DNA of 64,000 nucleotides, taken from the NCBI GenBank assembly GCA_015680685.1, contig MNCI01022206.1, forward strand, positions 220,985-284,984. Direction: 5' to 3'. This document shows, piece by piece, positions 1 through 11,395 of this stretch (position 1 is its first letter; each line of letters starts with the position of its first letter). Origin of the DNA: Gnetum montanum. Lineage: Eukaryota; Streptophyta; Gnetopsida; Gnetales; Gnetaceae. The notes beneath the pieces are model-generated. The model did no database searches. It was not told the origin of the DNA and saw only the letters and a program-made list of their open reading frames with translations. The position numbers and the translations under genes were made by a program.

Positions 1-318
1 CCCAGATCCATATCAACCATACCACAACCTAGCCAATGAGTTTACACCGAAGCAAGGTAGTAATTACATGATGATTCAATTACCCTTGCTAGTATATGAT
101 TGTGTTGTGTGTGCAGATGGTGGTCATGAAAACAACGAATTGGATCTAGAGCAAACACTTGGAGTGGAGCTATGCTAGAAGAAGTGATGCAAGGAGCAAG
201 ATATTTGGCATGCTTACGGATGGACAATGAAGGCATAATCTTGGCGTTGGCAGCAGAAACACTTCTTTCTCTCTCTCTTTCTCAAGCTGCCAACAAAGGC
301 CTGATGTCATTGTAATAA

Positions 319-346
319 GGTGTTCACCCTTGTTATCATGAACACC
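319..346 (+). other. Conserved stem-loop upstream of the PPT of element F
   Basis: Perfect 8-bp arms GGTGTTCA (319-326) and TGAACACC (339-346) enclose a 12-nt loop. Element A has the same arms and loop length at 17625-17652 on the opposite strand, at a similar distance from its 3' LTR. Survival of both arms in two decayed copies suggests a functional RNA structure in the ancestral 3' region. A role in packaging, 3' processing or plus-strand priming is inference. Confidence 0.5.
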
Positions 347-470
347 AGTTTTGTCAAGTCTTGTAATAATGATCCGTTCACATGTCATTCCATTAGTTTC
401 ATTACCCTCAATAATTCCATAACTACATGATATTATTGTAAGGAACTCGAGGACGAGTTTTCATTCAGTC

Positions 471-479
471 ATGGGGATA
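471..479 (+). promoter_or_regulatory. Polypurine tract of element F
   Basis: ATGGGGATA lies immediately before the TGATGAG start of the LTR. The same G-run followed by TA is found at the matching place in A, B and D. In LTR elements this tract primes plus-strand DNA synthesis. It fixes the orientation of F as plus. Confidence 0.75.
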
Positions 480-514
480 TGATGAGACGCGATATTGCGG
501 TCCGCTGCCAAATC

Positions 515-522
515 TATAAATA
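515..522 (+). promoter_or_regulatory. TATA box of LTR F
   Basis: TATAAATA is the counterpart of the TATA box at the same place in the LTRs of A, B, D and E. It is the likely Pol II core promoter of the element. U3 upstream of it is very short in this copy, about 35 bp. Confidence 0.6.
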
Positions 523-770
523 AGAGGTGGCACTCCCCTCATTTCTCATCCTAGTTTAGAAGTAGGGAAACTCTAGCAGTTTGATCACTCCAGAGATAGA
601 TTATTTTCCATGTGCCCGCAGTAGGAGTCCTAGAGTGAATGGATCTTTATTTGAGCAACTTTGTACCTGAACACAAGTTGTGTATGGTAATAAAAAAGAA
701 CTTGATTGAATAAACCTTGCAGTGCATGGAATAGGATGTTATTTAATTGTTATTTATTGCTTTCCTAGAA

Positions 771-990
771 TGCAGTATGAGTATGACTTGATTACAAGCA
801 TCTAAGGATGTGTACAGTTAGTCAAGGAATCAGTTGCTCATCGCATGCAGTATGAGTACAACTTGATTACGAGCATCTCGTGTGACTACTTGGTAACCCA
901 GTGGCGTATCCAGGATCTATGCTTGGTAATCCCAGTGGCAGTTATGCACAGTAGATGTGTACGGTTAGTCAAGGAATCGGCTGCTCATCG
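771..990 (+). repeat. Internal duplication within LTR F
   Basis: The segment starting TGCAGTATGAGTA occurs at 771 and again at 846. The segment containing GTTAGTCAAGGAATC and ending GCTCATCGCA also occurs twice (ends near 845 and 991). The second unit carries about 75 extra bases, so the event was either imperfect or followed by insertion. LTR A (right copy) is duplicated in a comparable part of the repeat. Confidence 0.65.
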
Positions 991-1436
991 CACTTAGGCT
1001 AGTTAGGCTCTCTCAACCCTTTCCTCCTAGTTAGGTGCTTCAGTACAACCACTTCGACTACATGCGTTACGTGTGGTGATCCTAGTAATGATTAGCATTT
1101 GGTAGCCATAGTTTCATAGTTCAGGGTGTGTACAGTAAGTGAGAATGGATGCTGACGCTAGTTAATTTAGACTTAGGACATTAGTTAGAATTAGTTAGTT
1201 TCTCAACCTTTCACCCTTTAGCGTAGAAGATATAAAACTAGAAAAGACCAAAAAAATCATATACCTCGGACTTACTTAACCATACACCGTGACAACAACA
1301 AGTATGGGAAGATAACAAATGATTAACCCCAAGTGTTCCATGGGCCGTTTAGGCATTTAGTCTGCAGAGTTCGACCGGATCACACATGCTACGCTTGTTT
1401 TGCATGGTGAGTGTAGGGGTACCTCGCAACTCATCA

Positions 1437-2948
1437 GACATGTAGATCAATACAAAAATACATATACATCTAAGATATAAAAAACACACACAAAACATAG
1501 TTTAAGATTGTTACATGGACCAGGTGATGTCCTCATCAAAGTTCTACCTTACTTATGTAGATTCACATCATATAGTTGATGTAGAGTCCTATGTTTATGT
1601 GATGGATAAAGCATATGATTTTTCCTCATTTTTACCATTTATGCCTTAAATCTTTAAAATACCAAAACACATTATAAATAATTAAAATCCTAAAAATATT
1701 TATTTAATCCTCATTTTTATAAGCGGTAATGACTCAACCTTACCCAAGAAGGTCATAATTATATAACATGTTGTTGGGCCATTGAGGTTGTAACTAAGAA
1801 CCATTTTATTGCAATTTTTTATGTGGTTTTGCACCTATCTCTTGAGGGATTATGACATGTGTGTGGGTGTGCAAGCATTTACCTTATCCCCAAGTAGAAT
1901 TGCAATGCATGGGCATTTTTTATTATTATATATTTTTTATAATCATTAAATACATAAAAATTATAAAATATAGAAATCATAATATTTCCTTGTCATTCTC
2001 TCTCTATGATTACATGGAATTTAATAGTATCATATGTATTATAATATCTTTTTACAACTTTTGAATGTAATGAAATATGCAAGTATTCTTAGCAATTGAC
2101 TCAACATTGTCTTTGAAGCTTACAACTGGATCACACTGCGATTCAAATGATAAATCCCTTCGTTCAAATTGGTGAGACTCATATTAGAATCTTATCCTTT
2201 ACCTTTTTGCCTTTAATTTTGTGCTTCATCTCTATTTCATCTGTCGAATAGATATTTCTTTCCTATATATAAATGCATCTTATGTTATCATTATAAGAAT
2301 ATACTTTTCTTTTTACAAATGAATTTTCTTTTTTATTAGTAGATCTTGTTCTAAAAATATCTTTCTTCTCTAAATTCTTACATTCTTGTTATTGATAGAT
2401 CTTCATTTTTTTACATAAAAATCCTTTATTTGAATGGAAAAATAATTCATTTATTATAAATGACACATACATGCCTCATGATTTCTTGCATTTATCTTGA
2501 TCTTTAGACTTTTTTTTATGCTTTATACTTCTTCATAGATCATGATCTCTTCATCTTGTATATCACATTAAATTGTCACATGACTTTCAACATAGGTTAT
2601 GTATTGTTGTAATAACTTCATGAAAATATTATCTTTTCAATGGCCTTGTTGTTATACATAGAAATACGAATATTTTATAATTTTATTATTAACATAATTC
2701 TTATGTTTTAACACTAAATCAATGTTGGTTAAGGTGGATATCAAGATGAAAGAAAATTCACATTAGAGATATTAACCATTCATGGATAAAATTTAGTTTA
2801 TAAAAAATCCAAAAAGTAAACTGGCATAAGTCTTTTATCATGTGAAGTAAAATTTATTGGCATTGATGATTATATTTAGTATATATTACGATTCAAAAAA
2901 TAATTTCAACAACTAGAATTCAAGGTGGAGTTACTCATTAACTTGTTA
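1437..2948. other. AT-rich stretch without recognisable genes
   Basis: Strongly AT-rich, with short runs of T and A. I see no protein-family motif, RNA gene or clear repeat boundary. Small open frames are of chance length and composition. Confidence 0.5.
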
Positions 2949-3190
2949 TATGATAATACTACTATCATTATCTCCTCAAAAGAGCATGTGATGCATGAAA
3001 AATCGAAGCACATTAATATCATATACTTTTTTGTCAAGTAAAAAGTAAAGGAGTAGTAAAGTCAAAACACATTAATTTTATTACCCAATTAGTATATTTA
3101 ATAACCAAAGTCTTCCTACCATGCAAAAATGACTATGTCAACTCCAAGAGTGACTTTATCAAGATGGATGAAGACAAAGAAAAAATTGCA
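2949..3190 (+). pseudogene. Copia RNase H C-terminal fragment
   Basis: The translation from 2949 begins YDNTTIIISSKEHVMHEKSK and continues HINIIYFFVK. This matches the Copia RNase H pattern C/Y-DN-x-(S/A)I then H-x-K-(S/T)KHI then a YHF-type block. After one stop and a frameshift a second block of the same domain follows (GVVKSKHINFITQ). Only the end of pol survives. Upstream RT and a paired LTR were not recognised. The fragment is old and unrelated in position to the Copia element starting at 7692. Confidence 0.6.
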
Positions 3191-4020
3191 AATACAATAT
3201 CTCAATATTCAAAATGCATACTAGAGAAGGGAATGTTAGAAATTGCATGAAATTTTCATCATATTAATCATTCTCACATGAAGACAAGAATAAGTTATGA
3301 AGATAAAATTAGGTATCACATGCTTAATTAGCTAGGGTAATTAGTTTTTTTTAATTAGAATACAAAGCCTTGTAAAATCTAGATATTTTTAAATTTCTAT
3401 TAGTTAGAAGTCTAAGAGTCATAGAAAAAATATTTTATTAAATATTATTTATTATTAAAAAGATAAGAAAAGGAAAAGTACCTAAACCTAAATTCTTTTT
3501 TATTATTTCTATCCATTTTCCATGGCACTTTTTTTCTCATGAACATAGATTATCCCCAAGAAAAACCTATAAGTATGTAGATGATTTCCATATGAAAAAT
3601 AATAAAATTATATTACTAAAATTTTGATAAGACTTTGTCTTAAATTTTGTTATAACTTTGCAATAATAATTAAGTACTAATTTCTCTTCAAAGAATCATT
3701 CTTCTTTCATTTACCAAAGTACCATTTCAAGCAACAATTGATTTTAAGTACCAAATTTATTTCATCTCATTTGTAATAATTTCATATATCAATTTTTCTT
3801 TTAAAAATTAATTAAAATTGAAGGCATTCAATATTTTCATCATATTTTTATCAAATTTTAAGTTTCAAAAAGTTGATAAAATAACATTAGCAATTTAATT
3901 TATTCACATTAAATAATATTTATTTTCTAATATTTAAATCATCTAGAAGGTAGAGTAGATCAATATGAACCCATAAAATTAAGTTACATTAAAATATGAA
4001 TTCTAAAACTCATGGCCTTA
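3191..4020. other. AT-rich stretch, probably decayed transposon tail
   Basis: This may include the 3' LTR of the Copia fragment that ends near 3190, but I cannot define its ends. No coding motif or tandem repeat is evident. Confidence 0.35.
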
Positions 4021-4030
4021 AAGAAAATTT

Positions 4031-4520
4031 CTTTTACCATGATTTGTGGTTAGGTCATGGTGAACTCAAAATGTAACCACAAGTCAATCGCATCCTATGA
4101 TCAAGAGCTGCATTGCTTTTCAAAACTTAAAAATTTTAAGAAAATAAATTTCACCATGAATTTTGGTTAGGTGATGATGAACTCAAAAGAAAACCATGAG
4201 TCAACAAAGTTCTTTGATCAAGAATTGAATTGTTTTCTATATGACCACAACATGTAGTTTAGTTTGATTGGAAGAGTATGACTTGTGATTCTTTGCCACA
4301 ACCTATGGTAATTTTTTCCTATTCTATAAATAGATTACAAGTCACACTATTGCCCATGCTCAAGTTCTAGTATCCTTAATTTTAAATTTTTCTTTGTCAT
4401 AACCTCCATCATGACCTATGGTTAACTAATGTATCCATCATTTTTAATTTTTATATTAGAACTGTAGTATGACTCATAGTCCACTTGTAAAACTTAGCAT
4501 GATCCATGATTAGATTATAG
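4031..4520. repeat. Diverged tandem duplication with ATGACTCAT-like words
   Basis: Two adjacent copies of about 90 bp (near 4031-4130 and 4150-4240) share the frame ACCATGA..TTGGTTAGGT, GATGAACTCAAAA and GATCAAGA.TTG. Downstream to 4520 the words TATGACTCATAG, ATGACCTATGGT and GATCCATGATTAG recur. A similar cluster lies at 52060-52390. Function unknown; probably relics of one noncoding repeat family. Confidence 0.5.
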
Positions 4521-4569
4521 TCATCAACTAGGATCCTTGGTTCAATTGTCAGGAACTAAATTTTTGAAT

Positions 4570-4870
4570 TTTGATAAAATTTAACATATTGAATTACTCA
4601 AAGTTTGATCCACCATTCTTGCTAACTTTAACAAAATGTAGATTCTTAATGTAAATCTACTATGACTAAAAAATCAAACATAATTACATAATCTATTCTA
4701 ATTTTAGTAGTAGCACCTTCACTTGTATCTCGAAGTACTTTGATATATCTATAAGAAATGTTCTTTTTATGCAAGGCCCACCAAATAATATCTCTTAACA
4801 CTCTATCATATGCTTTTTCTGGGTCAGTAAATATCATATGTAGAATTTCCTTAAAGTTTTCATTTATTAA
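4570..4870 (-). pseudogene. LINE reverse transcriptase fragment, RTE-like
   Basis: On the minus strand, 4837 to 4646 reads without a stop and contains DPEKAYDRV, IIWWALHKK, YIKVLRDTSEGA and then a DLH-type block. Plant RTE-type non-LTR reverse transcriptases have E/DKAYDRVPR, LWW-L-KKG, YI-x-I-x-D-MY-GA and GLHQG in that order. The conserved Asp of the first motif is kept. Downstream a stop falls where Gln of GLHQG is expected, and the frame dissolves. This is one short RT slice of a much longer ORF; neither endonuclease nor 3' tail is visible. Confidence 0.75.
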
Positions 4871-6300
4871 AAAAGGTAAGAAAGTTGCTAAGTTTCGATT
4901 TTCTTCTTCAAAAAATTTTCAATATAAAATAGCTAAATTGTGGAAATGAATCCCTATATTTATACATGATTCATTGAATACATTTTTTAAAAAATTGGAA
5001 GATTTTAATTAACAAGATGTAATCTCCTTAGATTCAATAATTTTGGAACTCTAAATTCATCTGAGGAGGAGAGTTATCAAATTCAAAAAAAATGAATATT
5101 AATATATTAAAAATTTAGAGTACATAAAATCAACAAAGGGAGTCTAAAGAAAAAACCCAATGGTTTTGAGGAGACGTTTTCACTTTTTTATCCTTACAAC
5201 TGATCTTTAAATACCTCTCTTTTGGAGTAGGCAAAGGATAACTTGCCCTTGTTTAGAAGCATCCTTATGGGTTTTCATTTCTTACCAAAGGATTCCTTGT
5301 AAAGGGAAGGAAAAAACTCTCCTTAAACACAAAAGAATGTATCAATTAGAAAACATAAATAAATAACAATAGAAGATAAAAGCTTTTCATTCTTGAGCCT
5401 CCAAAATAAAAGGAAATTAATATTATAGTAAATAAATTAATTATTCAGTTTTTACTATGAGATTTTTTACATGAAGCTATAACTAAAAAATGGCATTTTT
5501 GAGAATTAGATATTTAACTCCTAAATAAATATCATAGTTATGCTCTTGCTATTAAAAAATGGCTACACAATAATGCTTCCAAATAGAGTAGATAACAAGT
5601 AGCCGAATATACTTTCAAATGTAAAAATAGGAAGTAGACAAAGTAAGTTGATCACCAAAAATGGTAGTATTGATGTTGTGTTCATAACAATAATCCCATG
5701 ATCTACTTTGTACCTATGTTATCATCAATATCATAGTCTAACACTACATTCATATTTACAAGCTCTGCTTGCTATTCTTGATAATTTTTTTTCTTGTAAC
5801 ATAAATAGAAAAGGAGAAAGAAATTCTATCAAACTCTTTTATTTTTCTTAAAATGAAATAATAAGATATTTTTCTTTTTAAGAACTGTATACTATTTTTC
5901 CATTCCATGTTATTTACAAGTTTTAAGTTGTAACTTTAACATAAATATTCTCATTGAAATTTGTAATGAATGTCTATTCTATTCTATATTGCTAACTCAA
6001 ATTTCATAAAAGAATTTCTATGAAAGAAATTCCTATCCAATAGATTCATTAGGTCCTTAAAAATTATCAAATAATTTATTATATGTAAATTTCAAGTGAA
6101 AATGTAGACTTCTTATGATATCTTTCTTTTAGAAGTAGATTTGCTTCTTCTTGAAGTTGAAGCCCATTGTCAATTTATTGCTTATACTCAAAGTTAAGCT
6201 ACATAGAGGAAGTCAATTATCATAAGAATATAATGATTACTACATGAGAAAATTGATAGTTGCATTAAGTAAATTATGGCTTTAGTTATGGAATATTATA
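4871..6300. other. No recognised gene
   Basis: AT-rich noncoding sequence. It may contain unrecognisable remains of the LINE fragments on either side. No motif, inverted terminal repeat or tandem array could be supported. Confidence 0.4.
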
Positions 6301-6379
6301 ATAGAAAATATTCCTTTAAACAAAATGCTCTTTTGGAAGACTATAAAAGAAAAAGTCTTAGTTAAAGTTTGGTTGAATA

Positions 6380-6750
6380 CATTAGGGAAAAAAAATTTTA
6401 TTTCCAGTTTGTTAGAGGATGTTTCTTATCTAGTACTCAAAATTATCTATTCCTAGCTATTCCTATTCATTTAAGGACTCAAATTGCTAGAGCAACAATG
6501 AGCTCTCATCATCTTGTTATTGAGACAAATTGTTGAATAAATTGAGTGAAAGAAGAGTGTATTTGTAGACTTTGTAAATAAACTATAGAATATGAAGAAC
6601 ATGCCTTTTTATTTTTCCCCATATTTGGCTCACATTCAAATGAATTAAAATATTGATTGTAATCTACTCATTGTTTGCTTTCAAATTGACCCTATTTTCT
6701 TGGAACATTACATCAATGATGTATTTAACTTTCTTTAAAAATATGTTCAT
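6380..6750 (+). pseudogene. LINE ORF2 C-terminal fragment
   Basis: The translation contains IHLRTQIARATMSSHHLVIE, then CRLCK and EYEEHAFLFFP, interrupted by a few stops. The arrangement is a basic helix, a CxxC pair, then a (V/I)EDEEH(V/F)-like motif. It matches the C-terminal zinc-finger-like region of plant and bryophyte LINE ORF2 proteins. The fragment at 56130-56440 has the same arrangement and comes from a related LINE. No RT domain was found next to this copy. Confidence 0.6.
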
Positions 6751-7079
6751 GCTTTGTAACTGTCTAACAAATCTTATGATTTCCTTGATGTAATAACAAT
6801 TTCTAGTTTGTAGTTTCTAGATAAAACCTCAATTTCAATTTTATATTCCAGGATTTTTAGGAAAGCAATATCTATATAATAGATCCATTAAATCTTTGAA
6901 CATGATAAAATATCAATTTCAATTTCATATACCTTTTTAATTTTTTTTTACGAAAATTGAATCGAAGAAATTTAATTCAGTAAGTATATTCTTGTTTGAG
7001 CCTTAAAAGCTAATTCAAGCATTGTAAATTCATAATCAACTTTGTAAATTCACAAAACTAGAAATTTAATTCATAATCA

Positions 7080-7540
7080 ACATTGTAAATTCATATTAAA
7101 CATAGCTTACTAAAAACTTCAAGCATTTTGATTTAAGGTTTTCTCATAATGTGAATGATTAATGTAATTCAATTGAATCATATAAAAACACTTTGAAATG
7201 TCATTTTCCTCTATGGTTAAATTAAAAAAATGTGCTTCTTCTTGTGCAAATTGCACAATATTTTAGAAAAAAGGCAATTCAAGTAGTCATAATTAAGATC
7301 ATAATCTATCTAATGTCAACTACTTAGAATTTGCATTTGTTCCTAGATTATAATTCATATTAAATATATCTTATTAAAAATCTAAACCATTTTGATTTAA
7401 CATTTTCTCATTACAGAATCATAATGTGAATAATTAATTTAATCTAATTGAATCATATAAAAAGACCTTGAAAGTCATTCTTTTTTTACTAAATTCACAA
7501 AGACATGCTTCTTCTTTGTGAAAGATTCAATTTTACAAAC
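7080..7540. repeat. Direct duplication, period about 270 bp
   Basis: Copy one (about 7080-7255) and copy two (about 7350-7515) share, in order, AAATTCATATTAAA.ATA, CATTTTGATTTAA, TTTTCTCAT, ATAATGTGAAT, TTGAATCATATAAAAA and GCTTCTTCTT. Both are noncoding. The copies differ by substitutions and small indels, so the duplication is old. Confidence 0.55.
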
Positions 7541-7789
7541 ACCATAGAATAACTAGAATGGTGATGAATTTAGATTGGACATTTTGGGTTATTCCCAATT
7601 TGCACAAGAATCTAGGGAAAATGTGGATATACACTCGTCAAAATAGAAATCTTTTGGGACCATTGGTAGAGACATTAATTATTGTTTCAGGTGTTGTGTC
7701 TTTTAAGCTTGGTTAAAGGTTCTAATTTTCAATAGTGGAGCCTTTTTTTGTGTGAATTTGAGCTCCTAACTTATCTTTTATCAGGGGAG

Positions 7790-8660
7790 TATTTTCTACC
7801 ACATCAACACATACAACTAGTTTGTAGAATCATTTTGTGATAATACTTATCTTGTCCAAATAGGTTCTACCAACTTAGCATCATACTTGTGATTAAAAAA
7901 TGTTAATCTATTTTTTAGCATTTCAAAGATTGCTTAAATTAGTCTTAGCTTTATGAAGAAAGCTAGAATTGATTTCATCAACTCTGTTTTAGTGGATATA
8001 AGCTTGAAACAAATCATGTACACAAAGTATTTTTAATCTAGATTAGCATGTAGAGCCAATTCATAGAATTATTTTTGGTTTTACAAAAGGATCATGAAAT
8101 AGCTCTTCCACATAAACTCAGAAAAAAGGGAGATAAGTAGAATCAAGTTACATAGCCATTTTTCCACTCTATAGAGAATCACCTAAATAGCTCTTTTATG
8201 ATAGCTCGAAAAAAAATAGTAACTAGAATTAGTTTGTAGAGCCATTTTTCTACTCTATACAAAATTAATCGAATAGCTTTGCCATGTTAACAAAGCATGA
8301 AATAGGACTATCCTATAGAACCATTTTCTCATTCCATGAAAGACTTGCTTAATTAGATCTACCATGTCAACACGATAAAAAAACACAAGATAGAATTAGC
8401 TCATAGAGAAATTTTATTATTCTACAAGGACTCACTCAAAATTCTCTATCACGTCAGCTCAAAAAAAAACACAAAACAAAATCAGCTCATAGAACCAATA
8501 TTTAGAACCTATTTCTACTTTTACAAGACTCTTCCAAACATCTTTGCCAAGTTAGCACCTTTTATCATGCACATAAAGAAACTTATTTTTGAAAGTGAAA
8601 AGTCACGAGAATCAAAAGCTTTTGATTTTCTTTAAAGTGCTCATTTCCATGTCAGCCTAA
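7790..8660 (+). repeat. Minisatellite-like array in the Copia LTR
   Basis: Units of roughly 80-100 bp repeat a frame of TAGAGCCATTTTTCCACTCTA, then A.TAGCTCT, then a CCACGTCAGCTC-like word, then an A-rich stretch and TAGAATTAGCTCA. The word appears in variants near 7799, 8108, 8361, 8449, 8548 and 8646. The same array is present in the 3' LTR (about 15450-16290), so it existed before insertion. Tandem U3 repeats often act as enhancers in LTR elements; that role is inference here. Confidence 0.65.
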
Positions 8661-9156
8661 GTAGAAGAAAAGTTAGAACCTATTTAGAACCAATTTTTGA
8701 ATCTGCAAGAGCTATACTAAAATGACCATGATACATCTATAAATAATTAAAGGGACATTTTAAGCTTCTATAAAAAGATGCTATTATATGAAAAGGATAG
8801 AGTCTTTACTACTATTAAAGCAAGCTAAAATCCATTAATGAAAATAAAGGTTTTTGGTTGAAGCTAAAAGAGTTGTTATCCCCAATATGAGCAAAGCTAG
8901 TGATTTCTATGGGAAGGAGCCAGTAGCGCCAAAATGAAATGACAAATTTCTTCTCCTTTGATAATCTTTTAATACATGCCTGAAGCTCATACCAAATGCT
9001 ATAATAAAAGCTCAGATGTAATTAGTATGGTTTCTTCTTTAATGACTCTTCTACAACAAATTAGTAATGGCTATAGTGTATTGCTTTCCATGCTTCACTA
9101 GCATAATAGCAATGGTTGAATGAATGGCTATGAAAATAGCTAAAGGAAATAAATCC

Positions 9157-9163
9157 TATAAAG
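9157..9163 (+). promoter_or_regulatory. Candidate TATA box of the Copia LTR
   Basis: TATAAAG lies in a block conserved in the 3' LTR, where it is at 36247-36253, followed by TGAAGCT in both. This position leaves about 500 bp of R plus U5 before the PBS. No transcription start can be read from sequence alone. Confidence 0.4.
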
Positions 9164-9678
9164 TGAAGCTATTGGGCTTGGCTTGGCAATTCTAGTTTTC
9201 TAGCCTTAGGGCTTAGACTAAACTTTCTTTCTCTTCTCTCTTTGTTTATTCAATAAATGCTTTGTTTTCTTTTTCTCAAAAAGCTTGAAAACTCTTGAGT
9301 GTGTGTGATTGAGACAAGATAGAGTATTTCCTATTTCGTTGTGATGTGACAGTGGATTTCTATGACTTTGAGCTTGGTGGTTATGCTTAGTCCAGATTTG
9401 TAAAATCCATGCAAATTTATTTTTTAATAGAATTACTCTGCCCCCTACAATTTAGGGAGAGTTTTATGGTGGATGTAGGCCAGAAAATCTAGTAGCTAAA
9501 CCACCTTAAAATCTTGGTGTCTATTTAATCTTGTCTATGTTTGTGCTTTGTTTTATGTATTAAGGATATTTTGGGATTTCTACTAGTCTTCTACTAGTCT
9601 CTCATTTTAGTATATTTTTTTTGTAAGGGACTAATTCACCCTCCTTAGTGTCTTTCCCTTTGTCTAGAAAACAATAAT

Positions 9679-9690
9679 TGGTATTGGAGC
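9679..9690 (+). promoter_or_regulatory. Primer-binding site of the Copia element
   Basis: TGGTATTGGAGC differs at two positions from TGGTATCAGAGC, the site complementary to initiator methionine tRNA used by most plant Copia elements. It follows the LTR end AAAACA by five bases. It fixes the LTR boundary and the plus orientation. Confidence 0.75.
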
Positions 9691-9746
9691 TTGTTTAAAA
9701 CCCCTAAACTTAACCATCTGTGTTGTACCTTTTAAGTATCCTAGAC

Positions 9747-10600
9747 ATGATGTAGAATCAAGGCTTCTAATCTAACAAACCTCCATGGTTTGATAGCTTA
9801 GATTATCCCCTATGGAAGTGTAAGATGAAGACATATCTTCTAGCTCATAGTGATTGTGTCTAGAAGGCAATTAGTAGAGGAATGAATAATGTTGTACATG
9901 ATACTTGAGCTATGAATGCATTGGTTTATGGCTTAATTAGAGCAGTTTGTATGAATATTTTGCATCTTCAATCAACCAAACAAATGTGGGAGCATCTTCA
10001 AGCTATTTATGAACAAGGTAATAAAGTTAAGAAGTTTAAGATGTTGACTTTGAGAGCATGTTTTAATGTTGTGAGAATTGAAGAAAGTAAAGATATTAGA
10101 TATTTCATTAGCCAAGTAGATAAGATTGTTAGTGAAATGACTATGCTTGTTGAAGCACAATTTAATGATATAACTTGTTAGAAATTTTTTTTTGTCTTAC
10201 ATAGTAGATTAAAAGAAAAGTTTTCATGTATAGAAGTGGCAAAAGATCTCTCTAGATTGGAAATAGCTAAGCTCTACATTATTCTTTTATCCTTTGAAAC
10301 TAGGAAAGAAGGAACTAGTTATTCTAGTAAAAAGGAGAAAATTGTCTTTAGAGCTAAAACTGAAAGAAATGAACATAATAAGGAATCATCAATATCATAT
10401 TTAGATTTTGATAAGGAGATTGTTAATCTTACCAAAAATCTTTGAAGACTCAAAAGGATGAAGGCTAGAAATATGCTAACAAAATCACTTTCTTATTATT
10501 ATTTTAATGAGATAGGTTATATGATTACTAAATGTCTAAAGAAGAAAAAAGAAGAAAAAAAATTTAATGACCAAAATTAAGGCAAAGAATACTTGATACA
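9747..10600 (+). pseudogene. gag: Copia gag, degraded
   Basis: The likely start is ATG 9747. From there the frame runs through two stops into PPWFDSLDYPLWKCKMKTYL, a UBN2-type Copia Gag N-terminus. An open stretch at 9912-10181 carries MWEHLQAIYEQG and the LTLRACFNVVRIEE region. Gag forms the particle and packages the RNA. The knuckle near 10485-10526 reads YYYFNEIGYMITKC, so two Cys and the His of CX2CX4HX4C have been lost. The stops at 9753, 9768, 9869 and 9908 fit ancestral Gln, Gln, Trp and Trp codons. Confidence 0.8.
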
Positions 10601-11395
10601 AGTTTGATGAATTAAAATATGAAATAGTTTACATACAAAATCAATTAGAGCAATTAGAAATTAGTATAGAAATTGAGAATGTTGAGGAAAATTATTTTGC
10701 CAATTTTTCTTATATCGATAAAATAGCTAATGATATTATTACTCAAGACTTATTTTCTTTTCCAACCATGATTGATGATTCTAATTCAAATGTGCTTTTA
10801 AATCTTTATGTATACTAACCCAAATGAGCAAGGAACTTCTTGTACTACTAAGATTGCAAGTTCAAGTGAATATGAAGATGGAAAAAAAATCATTAGACAC
10901 AACTAAAACTGAATATGAAGAAAGTAAGAACATCAATATGGAAGGGATAATGGATCAAGTAGAGATGGTCAAAGTTAATGAAAAATTGAAAAAAATTATA
11001 AAAGAAAGAGAGCAAGAAGTCAAGAGCTATAAGATGAAGCTTTAATCAATTGAACAATAGAACTTAAACTTGAAGGAGGAGGTGCTACTGCTGAAGAAGG
11101 AAATAAAACGTAAGGATAATCAAGTCACATTTGATTTATTTAGTAGGTTTACTCATATCTTAGAATAGCTCAAGAATATCATCAATAATGGATGGTCAAA
11201 TGATGATAAGAGAGGGCTTAGCTATGAGCCTCATTCTTCAGAAAAGTCATCTTCAATAAAAGTATCAACCCAAAAGATAGAAGTCCAAACGTAGCTTCTA
11301 CAGTCATAAATTATAAACTTATAAATAGGTAAGGAAATTCTTCCTACGTCAAGAATTTAAATCATCAGATAATACCCAAGAACAACAACTAAGTT
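10601..11395 (+). pseudogene. Charged coiled-coil region between Gag and protease
   Basis: An open stretch at 10824-11045 is rich in Lys, Glu and Asn with heptad-like Leu/Ile/Met spacing (NEKLKKIIKEREQEVKSY), so it looks like a coiled coil. Similar Glu/Lys-rich segments follow to about 11280 in shifting frames. A long Gag C-terminal coiled coil is typical of SIRE-lineage Copia elements. Multiple stops and frameshifts make it non-functional. Confidence 0.6.

Larger units (their letters stand above)
1..479 (+). mobile_element. 3' internal end of Gypsy element F
   Basis: This is the noncoding tail of an LTR element that enters from the left edge. It ends in a polypurine tract directly before a 957-bp LTR. 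The stretch just upstream of that tract (about 440-460) matches, on the opposite strand, the sequence beside the LTRs of elements A, B, D and E, so the assignment does not rest on the LTR alone. A pair of 8-bp inverted arms at 319-346 recurs in element A. No coding sequence is recognisable here. Short open frames on the minus strand are antisense to the element and probably chance. Confidence 0.75.
480..1436 (+). repeat. 3' LTR of Gypsy element F
   Basis: The repeat begins TGATGAG after the PPT and ends ACTCATCA. Its terminal block containing GGGGTACCTCGC is shared with the LTR of D (61761-62669), which lies on the other strand. A TATAAATA box sits at 515-522. A transcribed-region block shared with D contains GGATCTTTATTTGAGCA and a nearby AATAAA-type poly(A) signal at about 690. 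The partner LTR is outside the window, so the target-site duplication cannot be tested; the candidate right half is GACAT at 1437-1441. A segment of the LTR is duplicated at 771-990. Confidence 0.8.
7692..9673 (+). repeat. 5' LTR of the SIRE-like Copia element
   Basis: The start at TGTTGTGTC aligns with the 3' LTR start TGTTATGTG at 15353; both are followed after 12 bases by TAAGCTTG. The repeat ends AAAACA six bases before the PBS. Homology to the 3' LTR runs through 15353-16625 and then 36084-36553, which proves the split. The 5' part holds a degenerate array of units of about 85-100 bp. A TATAAAG at 9157 and an AATAAA at about 9252 are candidate promoter and poly(A) signals. Confidence 0.85.
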
